In this document: in pieces, positions 52,896 to 61,071 of the stretch
Numbering within the stretch: position 1 is the stretch's first letter
How the letters are laid out: the number at the start of each line of letters is the position of its first letter
DNA from: Pasteurellaceae bacterium
GTDB lineage: Bacteria > Pseudomonadota > Gammaproteobacteria > Enterobacterales > Pasteurellaceae
Length of the DNA stretch: 64,000 nt
Direction of reading: 5' to 3'
Assembly: GCA_900756155.1 (NCBI GenBank)
Contig: CAAEJV010000032.1
Span: forward strand, 1 to 64,000
Notes under the pieces: generated by a model
Database searches by the model: none
What the model was told of the DNA's origin: nothing
The model's input: the letters and a program-made list of their open reading frames with translations, nothing else
Position numbers and translations under genes: made by a program

Positions 52896-54917
52896 CTACA
52901 TCAACGCAATGGAAAGTAGTATTGCCACCAAAGCAATCACGAAGTACACGCAGTACAAACGGAAGTCGCCTTGTTGCAACCATTGAAGTTTTGTTCCTAA
53001 CCAAGGAATAAAACGAGCGATTGGCATCGTCACTTTTTCTTCCCAGAAAGGTTCTGTTTTTGTTGCACCTTTAATTACCGCTTGGATGCCTTTATCACCT
53101 AAAGGTGCAGGATCCAACACTTCACGCAAGGTATAAAGCGATTTGAAAATCGTACGTAATGGACGAGTGAAACTACCTGCAGAGGCAGCCATATCTTGTT
53201 CATAAGCATAACCACAAGCCCATGGATTGCCTTTTGCACGATCGGATAAACGTTGATTTTTGGTGAACGCGTAAAAACTAAATGGCAAGAAGAAAAATGC
53301 CAATAACATGATAGTCACCATTGGTGTTGAAAGTGCAGTATGCGGTTCAGCTTGTGCAACCACTACTCCATTTTGAGCCAACATTAGCGACTCGCTATGA
53401 GCAAGTGCGGTCGAAATTTTCGCAATTATTGGAGTCACCACTGATGCGCCAACACCTAACAACACACAACATAACGCCAACACAGCCATCGCAATGACCA
53501 TTGGTTTTGGCACTTCACGTGCATTGGCTGCTTTTTCGCTACGTGGTGCACCACCGAAGCTGATACCGTACACTTTCACGAAACAAAGTGCTGCTAACGC
53601 ACCAGTCAATGCCAACATAATGATGGCTATAGGTCCGGCAAGTTTTAATACGAAATCATCACTTTGGCTTAAGGTGAATAAAGATTGATAAGTAAACCAT
53701 TCACTGACAAAACCGTTAAACGGTGGCAATGCTGAAATCGCCATGGTACCGATTAAGAAACAGAATGCGGTGTAAGGCATAAGTTTGCCTAAGCCGCCCA
53801 TTAAGTCCATGTCTTTAGTGTGCAAGCGATACATTACTGAACCTGCACCTAAGAATAACAAGCCTTTGAACACAGCATGGTTAAGTAAGTGGTATAACCC
53901 ACCAAGTAAACCCACGGTTGCTAATACTGGATGATGTGTCGCGATACCAATCATACCAACGCCCACCCCCATCATAATGATACCGATATTTTCTACCGTG
54001 TGATAAGCCAAGAGTTTTTTGATGTCATGTTCTGCCAAGGCATAAAGTACGCCGAGTACGGAAGACACCGCACCAAAACCAAGCACGATAACGCCATACC
54101 AAACATTGGTAGAGCCGAGAAGATCGACACCCACTTTAATGATCCCGAAAATACCAATTTTTACCATCACACCAGACATCATTGCGGATGCGTGAGAAGG
54201 TGCAGCTGGGTGAGCTTTCGGTAACCAGCTGTGTAATGGAATCATCCCTGCTTTGGCGCCAAAACCTAAAAATGCCAAAATAAAAGCAGTAAAGGCAAGC
54301 GGTGCCGGTAAAGTGGTTTGACGGAATGCGCTAAATTCAAAACTACCGGCATAGCAGTAGAAAATGAAGAAGGCGATCATAATTAATACCGAACCGGCAT
54401 GCGCAATAAAGAAATAAAGCAAGCCTGCATTGACGGCATTGTCATCTTGTTCGGTAAGCACTAAGAAATAAGATGCCAATGACATCATTTCAAAGAATAC
54501 AAGGAAGTAGAACGCATTATCGCTGGTAACTAACGCAACCATGGAAGCGATAAATAAATTCATAAAGAAGCCCATGGAACCTGCGCCTTTACCTTTATAT
54601 TCTTTTACATAAGAGAAAGAATAAAGTGCGGTCACAATCACTAATAAAGAAATGACACACACCATAAAGGCTGCCAATCCGTCAATACGGATGGAGAACG
54701 AGGCAAATTCAAATGGGGTTTTGAAAACATCAACGACTGTGTCGCTGCTGATCAGAACGGGGATGCAGGCAACAATACCTAACACTCCAGCAAGTACACC
54801 GGTCACGCCGGATATATTGATTGAAAGTTGTTCATTTCGTCTCACTGCGAGCGAAATAAACGCACCTACGACATAAATCAACAGGGTCGTGATGAGTAAA
54901 TTGATTGGTAAACTCAT
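52896..54917 (-). CDS. hyfB: HyfB, large antiporter-like membrane subunit
   Basis: NuoL/HycC-related membrane protein of 673 residues, about 16 helices. Proton-channel signatures are GMIPLHSWLPKAHPAAPSHASAMMSGVMVKIGI and HDIKKLLAYHTVENIGII. The C-terminal part has a long cytosolic segment ahead of the last helix, typical of HycC/HyfB. I start at the ATG at 54917, seven bases after GGAG; the 11 codons of open frame upstream lack a ribosome site. Confidence 0.94.
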   Translation of the reverse strand: MSLPINLLITTLLIYVVGAFISLAVRRNEQLSINISGVTGVLAGVLGIVACIPVLISSDTVVDVFKTPFEFASFSIRIDGLAAFMVCVISLLVIVTALYSFSYVKEYKGKGAGSMGFFMNLFIASMVALVTSDNAFYFLVFFEMMSLASYFLVLTEQDDNAVNAGLLYFFIAHAGSVLIMIAFFIFYCYAGSFEFSAFRQTTLPAPLAFTAFILAFLGFGAKAGMIPLHSWLPKAHPAAPSHASAMMSGVMVKIGIFGIIKVGVDLLGSTNVWYGVIVLGFGAVSSVLGVLYALAEHDIKKLLAYHTVENIGIIMMGVGVGMIGIATHHPVLATVGLLGGLYHLLNHAVFKGLLFLGAGSVMYRLHTKDMDLMGGLGKLMPYTAFCFLIGTMAISALPPFNGFVSEWFTYQSLFTLSQSDDFVLKLAGPIAIIMLALTGALAALCFVKVYGISFGGAPRSEKAANAREVPKPMVIAMAVLALCCVLLGVGASVVTPIIAKISTALAHSESLMLAQNGVVVAQAEPHTALSTPMVTIMLLAFFFLPFSFYAFTKNQRLSDRAKGNPWACGYAYEQDMAASAGSFTRPLRTIFKSLYTLREVLDPAPLGDKGIQAVIKGATKTEPFWEEKVTMPIARFIPWLGTKLQWLQQGDFRLYCVYFVIALVAILLSIALM

Positions 54918-54953
54918 AATATCACTCCATTGATTACAAGTTAAACACACTAA

Positions 54954-55553
54954 TTATCTTGGGATAGCAGGCGAAGAAACCATTGCCATTTCACGTTTTC
55001 TTTCGTTAGCCTGTTTGATACTCTCATCACTAATAATAAATAACGTTTTGGTCGGACAGGTTTGTACACAAGCCGGACCATCTTCACGGAAATAGCAAAG
55101 ATCGCATTTCACCGCAATGGCTTTCACGCCTGGTTGCCATGCCAGCATATTGTGTAAATCCGTATTATCTGGTGCAGTACGAATATCTCGTTTTACCGCA
55201 TCAGTGAAGGAGAATCCTTCATAATAGGTTGGTGCGTCAATCGGTGCAGAACCATGTTGGGTAATTGCACCGAATGGGCAAGCAATACCACAAAGTTTAC
55301 AACCGATACAGAGACTTTCATTAAGTTGAATAGTGTCATCAATATGTGTAATGGCGTGTACAGGACACACGGTAGCACATGGTGAATCATCACAATGACG
55401 ACAGAGAATTGGCACGGTTACATCGTCATTACGCATGACTTGTAAGCGTGGAAAAGATTGTAATCCGAAAGCTTTATGCACTTCGCTACAAGCGGCCATA
55501 CAGGTGTTGCATCCAATGCAATCCTTCGGATCACCGATTACAAAACGATTCAT
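54954..55553 (-). CDS. hyfA: HyfA, polyferredoxin subunit linking FdhF to hydrogenase-4
   Basis: HycB/HyfA-type electron carrier, 199 residues, with four 4Fe-4S motifs: CIGCNTCMAACSE, CRHCDDSPCATVCP, CIGCKLCGIACP and CDLCYFREDGPACVQTCP. It accepts electrons from formate dehydrogenase H. It is the first gene of the hyf operon and lies downstream of a CRP/FNR-like site. Confidence 0.94.
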   Translation of the reverse strand: MNRFVIGDPKDCIGCNTCMAACSEVHKAFGLQSFPRLQVMRNDDVTVPILCRHCDDSPCATVCPVHAITHIDDTIQLNESLCIGCKLCGIACPFGAITQHGSAPIDAPTYYEGFSFTDAVKRDIRTAPDNTDLHNMLAWQPGVKAIAVKCDLCYFREDGPACVQTCPTKTLFIISDESIKQANERKREMAMVSSPAIPR

Positions 55554-55897
55554 ACATTCCCCTCCTTGTATGTAAATAACGTTTCTACAATAACCACTCT
55601 AGGAGTAAGGATACTCCTGTCGAAAAGTAAAGCTCAAGAAGTAATTCAAAGATTTGTGATTAAGATCAAAAGATTTTGATTGTTTTTCTACTGCTGTGAT
55701 GCGCCTGTTAAATAACCGTGAAACATAATAATTTTATGTTAAAAATGTAAACAAATTTTCAACAAATAGAGATCACCCTATTTGGAATATCGCTATACAA
55801 ATTTAAGTGGTTACGTGATAAAATTTATCTTTCGCAGTATGTTTATTGGCACACAATAAACAATTCATCTCATAAACATTCTAACTAAGGACAGATT
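55554..55897. promoter_or_regulatory. Divergent control region between hyfA and hypC
   Basis: This 344-bp AT-rich gap carries the promoters of the hyf operon (minus) and hypC-hypF (plus). I looked for the sigma-54 -24/-12 pattern TGGCAC-N5-TTGC used by E. coli hyc and hyf operons and found none on the minus strand near hyfA. One CRP/FNR-like site is listed separately. Confidence 0.5.
55656..55669 (-). promoter_or_regulatory. CRP/FNR-like site upstream of hyfA
   Basis: GTGATtaagATCAA (plus strand) matches FNR's TTGAT-N4-ATCAA at nine of ten positions. With the preceding T it also contains a perfect CRP half-site TGTGA. It is about 103-116 bp upstream of the hyfA start. Which regulator binds cannot be decided from sequence. 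Confidence 0.5.
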
Positions 55898-56173
55898 ATG
55901 TGTTTAGGTATTCCGGGACAGATCATTCAAGTAGCTGACAGCGCATTACAGCTTGCTGTAGTCGATGTCTGCGGAGTAAAAAGAGAAGTTAATATTTCAT
56001 TAATTTGTCAGGATGACCCAAAACCTTTGGTTGGCAAATGGGTTCTCGTACATGTGGGTTTTGCCATGACAATTATTGATGAAGAAGAAGCCAAACAGAC
56101 GCAAGAAGCCTTAATTGCCATGAGCCAGCTGGAACACGAAGTCGGCGATTTTCTTGGCCTCAATCAAAAATAA
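55898..56173 (+). CDS. hypC: HypC, hydrogenase maturation chaperone
   Basis: A 91-residue chaperone that binds the Fe(CN)2CO unit with HypD and presents it to the large subunit. The start MCLGIPGQI contains the essential Cys2. Typical later parts are VDVCGVKREVNISLI and GKWVLVHVGFAMTIIDEEEA. It follows an AAGGA ribosome site and is 13 bp ahead of hypF. Confidence 0.95.
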   Translation: MCLGIPGQIIQVADSALQLAVVDVCGVKREVNISLICQDDPKPLVGKWVLVHVGFAMTIIDEEEAKQTQEALIAMSQLEHEVGDFLGLNQK

Positions 56174-56186
56174 ACAGGATTGCGTT

Positions 56187-58454
56187 ATGCAAGGGATCGA
56201 ATTACGCATAAAAGGAAAAGTTCAGGGCGTGGGATTTCGCCCTTTTGTCTGGCTTCTGGCAAATCAATATGGATTAAATGGAGATGTCAATAATGATGGA
56301 CAAGGCGTGTTAATTCGTTTTGTCTCTCCACCATCCGGCTCTCTTGAACAATTTTTATCCGATCTACAAAATAAGCTTCCACCACTGGCTCAAATTACGG
56401 ACATTACTCAGCGCACCATAGATTGGCCTGAAGCAGCCACAGTAACAAGCTTTACTATCCGGGAAAGCGAAAACAATCAAATGGACACGCAAATTATTCC
56501 CGATGCAGCAACCTGTCCACATTGTTTAGCTGACTTATTCGATCCCAACAATCGACGTTATCACTACCCCTTTACCAATTGTACCCATTGCGGTCCGCGT
56601 TTTACCATCATCAAGGCAATTCCTTACGACCGAAAAAACACGGCGATGTCTGTTTTTCCGCTTTGTCCACAATGTGAAAAAGAATACAAAGATCCAGCCG
56701 ATCGTCGTTTTCATGCTCAACCCAATGCTTGTTCGGTCTGTGGTCCTCATATCTGGTTGCAGGATCGGGAACAAACGCTTGCTACTCATGAAACCGCACT
56801 AAAACAGACCGCACTTTTATTGCAACAAGGTCACATCGTCGCGGTAAAAGGCTTAGGCGGTTTTCATCTAGCCTGTGATGCGAATAATCAAAAGGCGGTT
56901 GATTTATTACGTCAACGGAAGCATCGTCCGACAAAACCGTTGGCTATTATGGTGCCTGATCTGCAGTTTTTACAGAATTTGAGTTCTCAAGAAACAGAAC
57001 TGCTAACTAGCAGTGCTGCACCGATTGTACTGCTAGCAAAACATAAAGTACCCAATATTGCTGATAATATTGCGCCTAACTTGCAAGAAATCGGCGTCAT
57101 GCTTCCAAGTAATCCACTACAACATTTGTTGTTACGTGCGGTTAATCGTCCGCTAGTCATGACCTCTGCTAACGCAAGCGGTCAACCTCCTGTATTGAAA
57201 AATGAACATGCGGTGGAACAATTAGCTGATTTAGCGGATTTTTATCTTTGTCACAATCGCGATATTCTACAACGTGCTGATGATAGCCTTGTTCGCGTTG
57301 CCTTCGATGGATTAGAAACATTGCGTCGTGCTCGTGGCTATGTGCCAGATGAAATATCGCTTGAAACACAAAGCACAAAAAATGTGTTGGCGTTGGGTTC
57401 TGATCTGAAAAATACCTTCTGCTTACTACGTCACAATAAAGCCGTACTGAGCCAACATATTGGTGATACTGCAAATGAGCAAGTGCGGTCACAATTAAGT
57501 GAAAATCTTGCATTATTTCAGCAAATTTACCAATTTAAACCAGACATTATCGCGGTGGATGCTCATCCTGGCTATTTTTCCTCTTCCATTGGTAAACAAC
57601 TTGCCGAACAGCAACAAATCACACCAATAGAAGTACTGCATCATCATGCTCATATTGTCAGTGTGATGGCCGAACATCATTGTAATGAACCTGTAATCGG
57701 TCTTGCACTAGACGGTATCGGCATGGGGGAAAATGGACAACTTTGGGGAGGTGAATGTCTACTCGTTGACTATCAACATAGTCAATATTTAGGTGGTCTG
57801 CCTGCTGTGGCTCTGCCAGGAGGCGATCTTGCAGCTAAACAACCTTGGCGCAACTGGCTGGCTCACCTGCATCAATTTATTCCACAATGGCAAGAAATTC
57901 TCACTAAAACCTGTACAGAACCGAATTGGCAAATATTAGTCAATGCCATTGAACGCGGACTCAATTGCCCACCTATATCATCTGCGGGGCGCTTATTTGA
58001 TGCCGTAGCTTATGCTCTCGGTATTGCACCAACTGTTGTTTCTTGGGAAGGCGAAGCTGCCTGCCATTTAGAAGCACTGGCAAATACCTCATCTTTGGCG
58101 ACACAAGCACAAAGTGCGGTCAATATTCCAGTAAAAATGCCACTTATCGGCAATAAACTGGATTTGGCTTATTTCTGGCAAAGTTGGTTGAATTACCAGG
58201 CGCCTGTCGCAGATAAAGCCTTTGCCTTTCATTATGCTCTCGCCCAAGGTTTTGCTGAACTTGCTGCGAACCAAGCACGCAAACACCGATGCCGTACTAT
58301 CGTATTATCCGGCGGTGTGATGCATAACCAACTGCTACGTCGTTTATTAAAAGAAAATTTGAGCGAATTCCATGTACTAAGTGCGCATAAACTACCGATG
58401 GGTGATGGTGGACTCAGTTTAGGTCAGGCGATTATTGCCATGCATAGAAACTGA
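56187..58454 (+). CDS. hypF: HypF, carbamoyltransferase for hydrogenase cyanide ligands
   Basis: HypF makes a carbamoyl-adenylate from carbamoyl phosphate and passes the carbamoyl group to HypE. The 755 residues show, in order, the acylphosphatase-like domain (IKGKVQGVGFRPFVW) and zinc fingers (CPHCLADLFD, then CTHCGPRF, CPQCEKEY, CSVCGPH). A YrdC-like domain follows (KGLGGFHLACDA and RKHRPTKPLAIMV) and then the Kae1-like domain with HHHAHIVSVMAEH. The start at 56187 follows AGGATTGCGTT; an open frame from 56154 overlaps hypC. It forms a two-gene unit with hypC. Confidence 0.95.
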   Translation: MQGIELRIKGKVQGVGFRPFVWLLANQYGLNGDVNNDGQGVLIRFVSPPSGSLEQFLSDLQNKLPPLAQITDITQRTIDWPEAATVTSFTIRESENNQMDTQIIPDAATCPHCLADLFDPNNRRYHYPFTNCTHCGPRFTIIKAIPYDRKNTAMSVFPLCPQCEKEYKDPADRRFHAQPNACSVCGPHIWLQDREQTLATHETALKQTALLLQQGHIVAVKGLGGFHLACDANNQKAVDLLRQRKHRPTKPLAIMVPDLQFLQNLSSQETELLTSSAAPIVLLAKHKVPNIADNIAPNLQEIGVMLPSNPLQHLLLRAVNRPLVMTSANASGQPPVLKNEHAVEQLADLADFYLCHNRDILQRADDSLVRVAFDGLETLRRARGYVPDEISLETQSTKNVLALGSDLKNTFCLLRHNKAVLSQHIGDTANEQVRSQLSENLALFQQIYQFKPDIIAVDAHPGYFSSSIGKQLAEQQQITPIEVLHHHAHIVSVMAEHHCNEPVIGLALDGIGMGENGQLWGGECLLVDYQHSQYLGGLPAVALPGGDLAAKQPWRNWLAHLHQFIPQWQEILTKTCTEPNWQILVNAIERGLNCPPISSAGRLFDAVAYALGIAPTVVSWEGEAACHLEALANTSSLATQAQSAVNIPVKMPLIGNKLDLAYFWQSWLNYQAPVADKAFAFHYALAQGFAELAANQARKHRCRTIVLSGGVMHNQLLRRLLKENLSEFHVLSAHKLPMGDGGLSLGQAIIAMHRN

Positions 58455-58478
58455 TAATCCTTAATATTAAATATAAGA

Positions 58479-58517
58479 AAAAGAGTTAATCGAAAAGTGA
58501 CGATTAACTCTTTTGTT
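58479..58517. terminator. Bidirectional terminator between hypF and lysO
   Basis: The stem AAAAGAGTTAATCG/CGATTAACTCTTTT has an eight-base loop and is flanked by A- and T-tracts. It lies between convergent genes. Confidence 0.9.
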
Positions 58518-58533
58518 TTTTTGTATTTCTTTT

Positions 58534-59451
58534 TTATAGCGGAATACTGGAAAAGAAAACCAATAGTAACGGTGGCAGAATATTCGTGACAAATCCGAAT
58601 GAAATCGCAATTGGCGTGACTTCAATACCTCCCGCTTTTTGGATAATTGGTAAAGTGCAATCTATTGCTGTCGCACCCGTAATCCCAATTGCAGTCGAAC
58701 GGAAATGACGCATAAATAATGGGATGACAAATAAACTGACAATTTCACGGGATAAGTCATTAAAAAAGGCAATACTACCCTGTACTGGTCCCCATGCATT
58801 GGTTAATACCACGCTGGATAACGAATACCACCCCATTCCAGAGGCAAACGCCAATCCTTGCGTAATTGGCATAGCCAAAACGAAAGCAGCAATGATACCG
58901 CCTAGTAATGAAGTAAAAGTAAACACCATCCCCGTTTGGAAACCTCGTCTATTGAACAGAGCTTCTTTCAAGGAAATGCCGTTATTTCTTAGCTGAATCC
59001 CCACAAAGAAAATCAGTATGATCAATACATACAAATTGATACCAGTAGGCAACATGATATAGGATTTGAATAAGAAACCACAAAGGGTACCAATCACCAC
59101 GGTGCCGGAAAGTTTGAGTGAGTCAATTAAGGAGTGCCAGCGAGAATCAATTTTACCTTGTGATTTAAGTGGCTCAGCGGGGTTAAAGCGGTCATAAAGC
59201 ATCAAACCAATCATATTGGATCCCAAAATGATCGCAGATAGTGTCACCGCAGTTGTGCCAATAATCGGCAGTTTATGCTCTAAATCATCTAACTGGCCGA
59301 GTAAATAACCCATTAAGAAAAGAATAATGTAAAGCAAAAACATCACGATATGATTAATTTTTGCAATATAGGATTTATTATTGACCTTTAATAAATAACC
59401 TAACACCATCGGTATTAAGACAATTAATAAGCCATTTATCATATCCTGCAT
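58534..59451 (-). CDS. lysO: LysO (YbjE)-family lysine exporter
   Basis: Inner-membrane protein of about 305 residues with roughly eight to ten helices, matching the E. coli lysine exporter LysO. Shared segments include FLMGYLLGQLDDL, FFVGIQLRNNGISLKEALFNRRG, SGMGWYSLSSVVLT and GATAIDCTLPIIQ with an acidic residue in the membrane. Two ATGs are adjacent; the second (59451) is at better distance from AGGAG. It would export excess lysine or the toxic analogue thialysine. Confidence 0.88.
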   Translation of the reverse strand: MQDMINGLLIVLIPMVLGYLLKVNNKSYIAKINHIVMFLLYIILFLMGYLLGQLDDLEHKLPIIGTTAVTLSAIILGSNMIGLMLYDRFNPAEPLKSQGKIDSRWHSLIDSLKLSGTVVIGTLCGFLFKSYIMLPTGINLYVLIILIFFVGIQLRNNGISLKEALFNRRGFQTGMVFTFTSLLGGIIAAFVLAMPITQGLAFASGMGWYSLSSVVLTNAWGPVQGSIAFFNDLSREIVSLFVIPLFMRHFRSTAIGITGATAIDCTLPIIQKAGGIEVTPIAISFGFVTNILPPLLLVFFSSIPL

Positions 59452-59518
59452 CATACTTCTCCTTTCTTATTCCATTGAAGCTAGCATACCCCTTTTCGTC
59501 CTCTTTTCAAAGCGCATA

Positions 59519-59548
59519 AAAAAGTGCGGTCAAATCGACCGCACTTTT
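59519..59548 (-). terminator. USS-pair terminator after aroG
   Basis: AAAAGTGCGGTC and GACCGCACTTTT form an inverted pair of uptake sequences with a five-base loop and A/T-rich flanks. It sits just downstream of aroG. Confidence 0.9.
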
Positions 59549-59570
59549 AACCATCTGAAAATTAAACTGA

Positions 59571-60662
59571 TTAGCCATTTACTTGGCGACGTGCTAATAC
59601 AGCATCAGATAACTGTTTTAACACAATTTCTGTATCTTCCCAACCGATACAAGCATCAGTGATACTTTGTCCGTAAGTCTGCGCTTTACCATCGACTAAA
59701 TCTTGACGCCCTTCAACGATATGACTTTCTACCATGACACCGAAGATCTGTTTTGAACCACCTGCAATTTGTCGGCAAACATCTTCACAAACTTCCATTT
59801 GTTTTTTGAATTGTTTGCTACTATTTGCATGGCTGAAATCAACCATGACATGTGGAATACGACCTGATTTTTCGATCTCTGCACAAACTTTTGCAACGTC
59901 TTCTGCTTTATAGTTAGGACCTTTATCCCCACCACGTAAAATGATGTGGCAGTCTTCATTTCCTTTTGTTGAAACAATCGCCGAATGGCCAAATTTTGTC
60001 ACAGACAAGAAGTAATGCGAGGCTTCTGCCGCCCCCATTGCATCTAAGGCTACTTTTACGCCACCATTTGTGCCATTTTTAAAGCCTACCGCACAAGATA
60101 AGCCTGAAGCTAACTCACGGTGAACTTGAGATTCCGTTGTTCTCGCACCAATTGCGCCCCAGCTCATGAAATCAGCTACATATTGTGGTGTGATCATATC
60201 TAAGAACTCACCGGCTGATGGTACGCCTAAGTTATTGATGTCAGATAATAATTTACGTGCAATACGTAAACCATCATTTAAACGATAGGTATCATTTAAA
60301 TAAGGATCGTTAATTAAGCCTTTCCAACCTACTGTTGTACGCGGTTTTTCAAAGTAAACACGCATCACCACTTCAAGTGTATCTTTATATTCATCACGTA
60401 ATACTTTTAAACGTTTCGCGTAATCTAATGCCGCTTTAGGATCATGAATAGAACAAGGACCAATTATCACAAGTAAACGATCATCTTTTCCATGAATAAT
60501 ATTGTGTGCATGCAAGCGGGTTTCATGAACTAAATCAGCCGCTTCTTGACTTGCTGGAAATTTTTCTAATAAGGCAATTGGAGGTAATACCTGATCGACT
60601 TTTTCAATTCGGGTATCATCATTTGCAACTTTTACTTCGATTTCTTCTTTCTTCGTCGCCAT
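59571..60662 (-). CDS. aroG: DAHP synthase, class I (AroG type)
   Basis: First enzyme of aromatic amino acid synthesis, joining PEP and erythrose-4-phosphate. The 363 residues include VIIGPCSIHDPKAALDYAKRL (about 65), KPRTTVGWKGLINDP, GARTTESQVHRELASGLSCAVGFKNGT and MVDFSHANSSK (metal ligand His). By sequence it is the AroFGH family; aroG is the closest label, but which amino acid inhibits it cannot be read. A TrpR operator overlaps its promoter, so transcription is probably repressed by tryptophan. Confidence 0.93.
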   Translation of the reverse strand: MATKKEEIEVKVANDDTRIEKVDQVLPPIALLEKFPASQEAADLVHETRLHAHNIIHGKDDRLLVIIGPCSIHDPKAALDYAKRLKVLRDEYKDTLEVVMRVYFEKPRTTVGWKGLINDPYLNDTYRLNDGLRIARKLLSDINNLGVPSAGEFLDMITPQYVADFMSWGAIGARTTESQVHRELASGLSCAVGFKNGTNGGVKVALDAMGAAEASHYFLSVTKFGHSAIVSTKGNEDCHIILRGGDKGPNYKAEDVAKVCAEIEKSGRIPHVMVDFSHANSSKQFKKQMEVCEDVCRQIAGGSKQIFGVMVESHIVEGRQDLVDGKAQTYGQSITDACIGWEDTEIVLKQLSDAVLARRQVNG

Positions 60663-60727
60663 ATGTCACTCTCTAAATCTTAAATGTTGTGCTTAAATCT
60701 AATGGCGTTACTCTACACCTATTTTTT

Positions 60728-60762
60728 GTACTAGTAAACTAGTTCATTAAATTCATACACAA
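60728..60762 (-). promoter_or_regulatory. aroG promoter overlapped by a TrpR operator
   Basis: On the minus strand GAACTAGTTTACTAGTAC (60728-60745) differs by one base from the E. coli trp operator core GAACTAGTTAACTAGTAC. The -10 box TTTACT (60733-60738) lies inside the operator and a -35 box TTGTGT (60757-60762) is 18 nt upstream, the same geometry as the E. coli trp promoter. Strong case for repression by TrpR-tryptophan. Confidence 0.88.
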
Positions 60763-61001
60763 TTATTATGTGATTGCGTAAAATTTATACTGCTTAAGCA
60801 GTGAAACAGGGCGTTATTAAACTATATTTCCGCCTTGGCTGGCAAGGTTTTTGACGTAAAAATAGGTTGTACCAGCACTATTTAAACAGAATGATTCTTT
60901 TATCTTTCAAATTGAAAATAGGTTTAGATAAATGCGGGCAAAAGAACAATTTCAATTCCGACCGCACTTTTTAAATATTTTTTCAATGCCCTTGTTTTTA
61001 G

Positions 61002-61029
61002 TGAACATCCCCCTCATTTTATTGTCTGA
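61002..61029 (+). promoter_or_regulatory. Sigma-E-like promoter of degP
   Basis: TGAACAT (61002-61008) is followed after 15 nt by GTCTGA (61024-61029), close to the RpoE consensus GGAACTT-N15/16-TCTGA. degP is a classic RpoE target in E. coli. The start codon lies 43 bp further down. Confidence 0.7.
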
Positions 61030-61047
61030 CTGAACACTTATTCAGTC
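61028..61047 (+). repeat. Short perfect inverted repeat in the degP leader
   Basis: GACTGAA, six bases, then TTCAGTC. It begins at the -10 box and would form a small hairpin near the 5' end of the mRNA. Confidence 0.6.
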
Positions 61048-61071
61048 ATTTATTTTTACTTGGAGAACTCT

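Noticed and set aside
48269..54917. Respiratory complex I or Mrp antiporter genes
   Set aside because: The subunits resemble NuoL/M/N/H/K, but they sit with HyfA, HyfG, HyfH and HyfI, whose nickel and Fe-S motifs identify hydrogenase-4.
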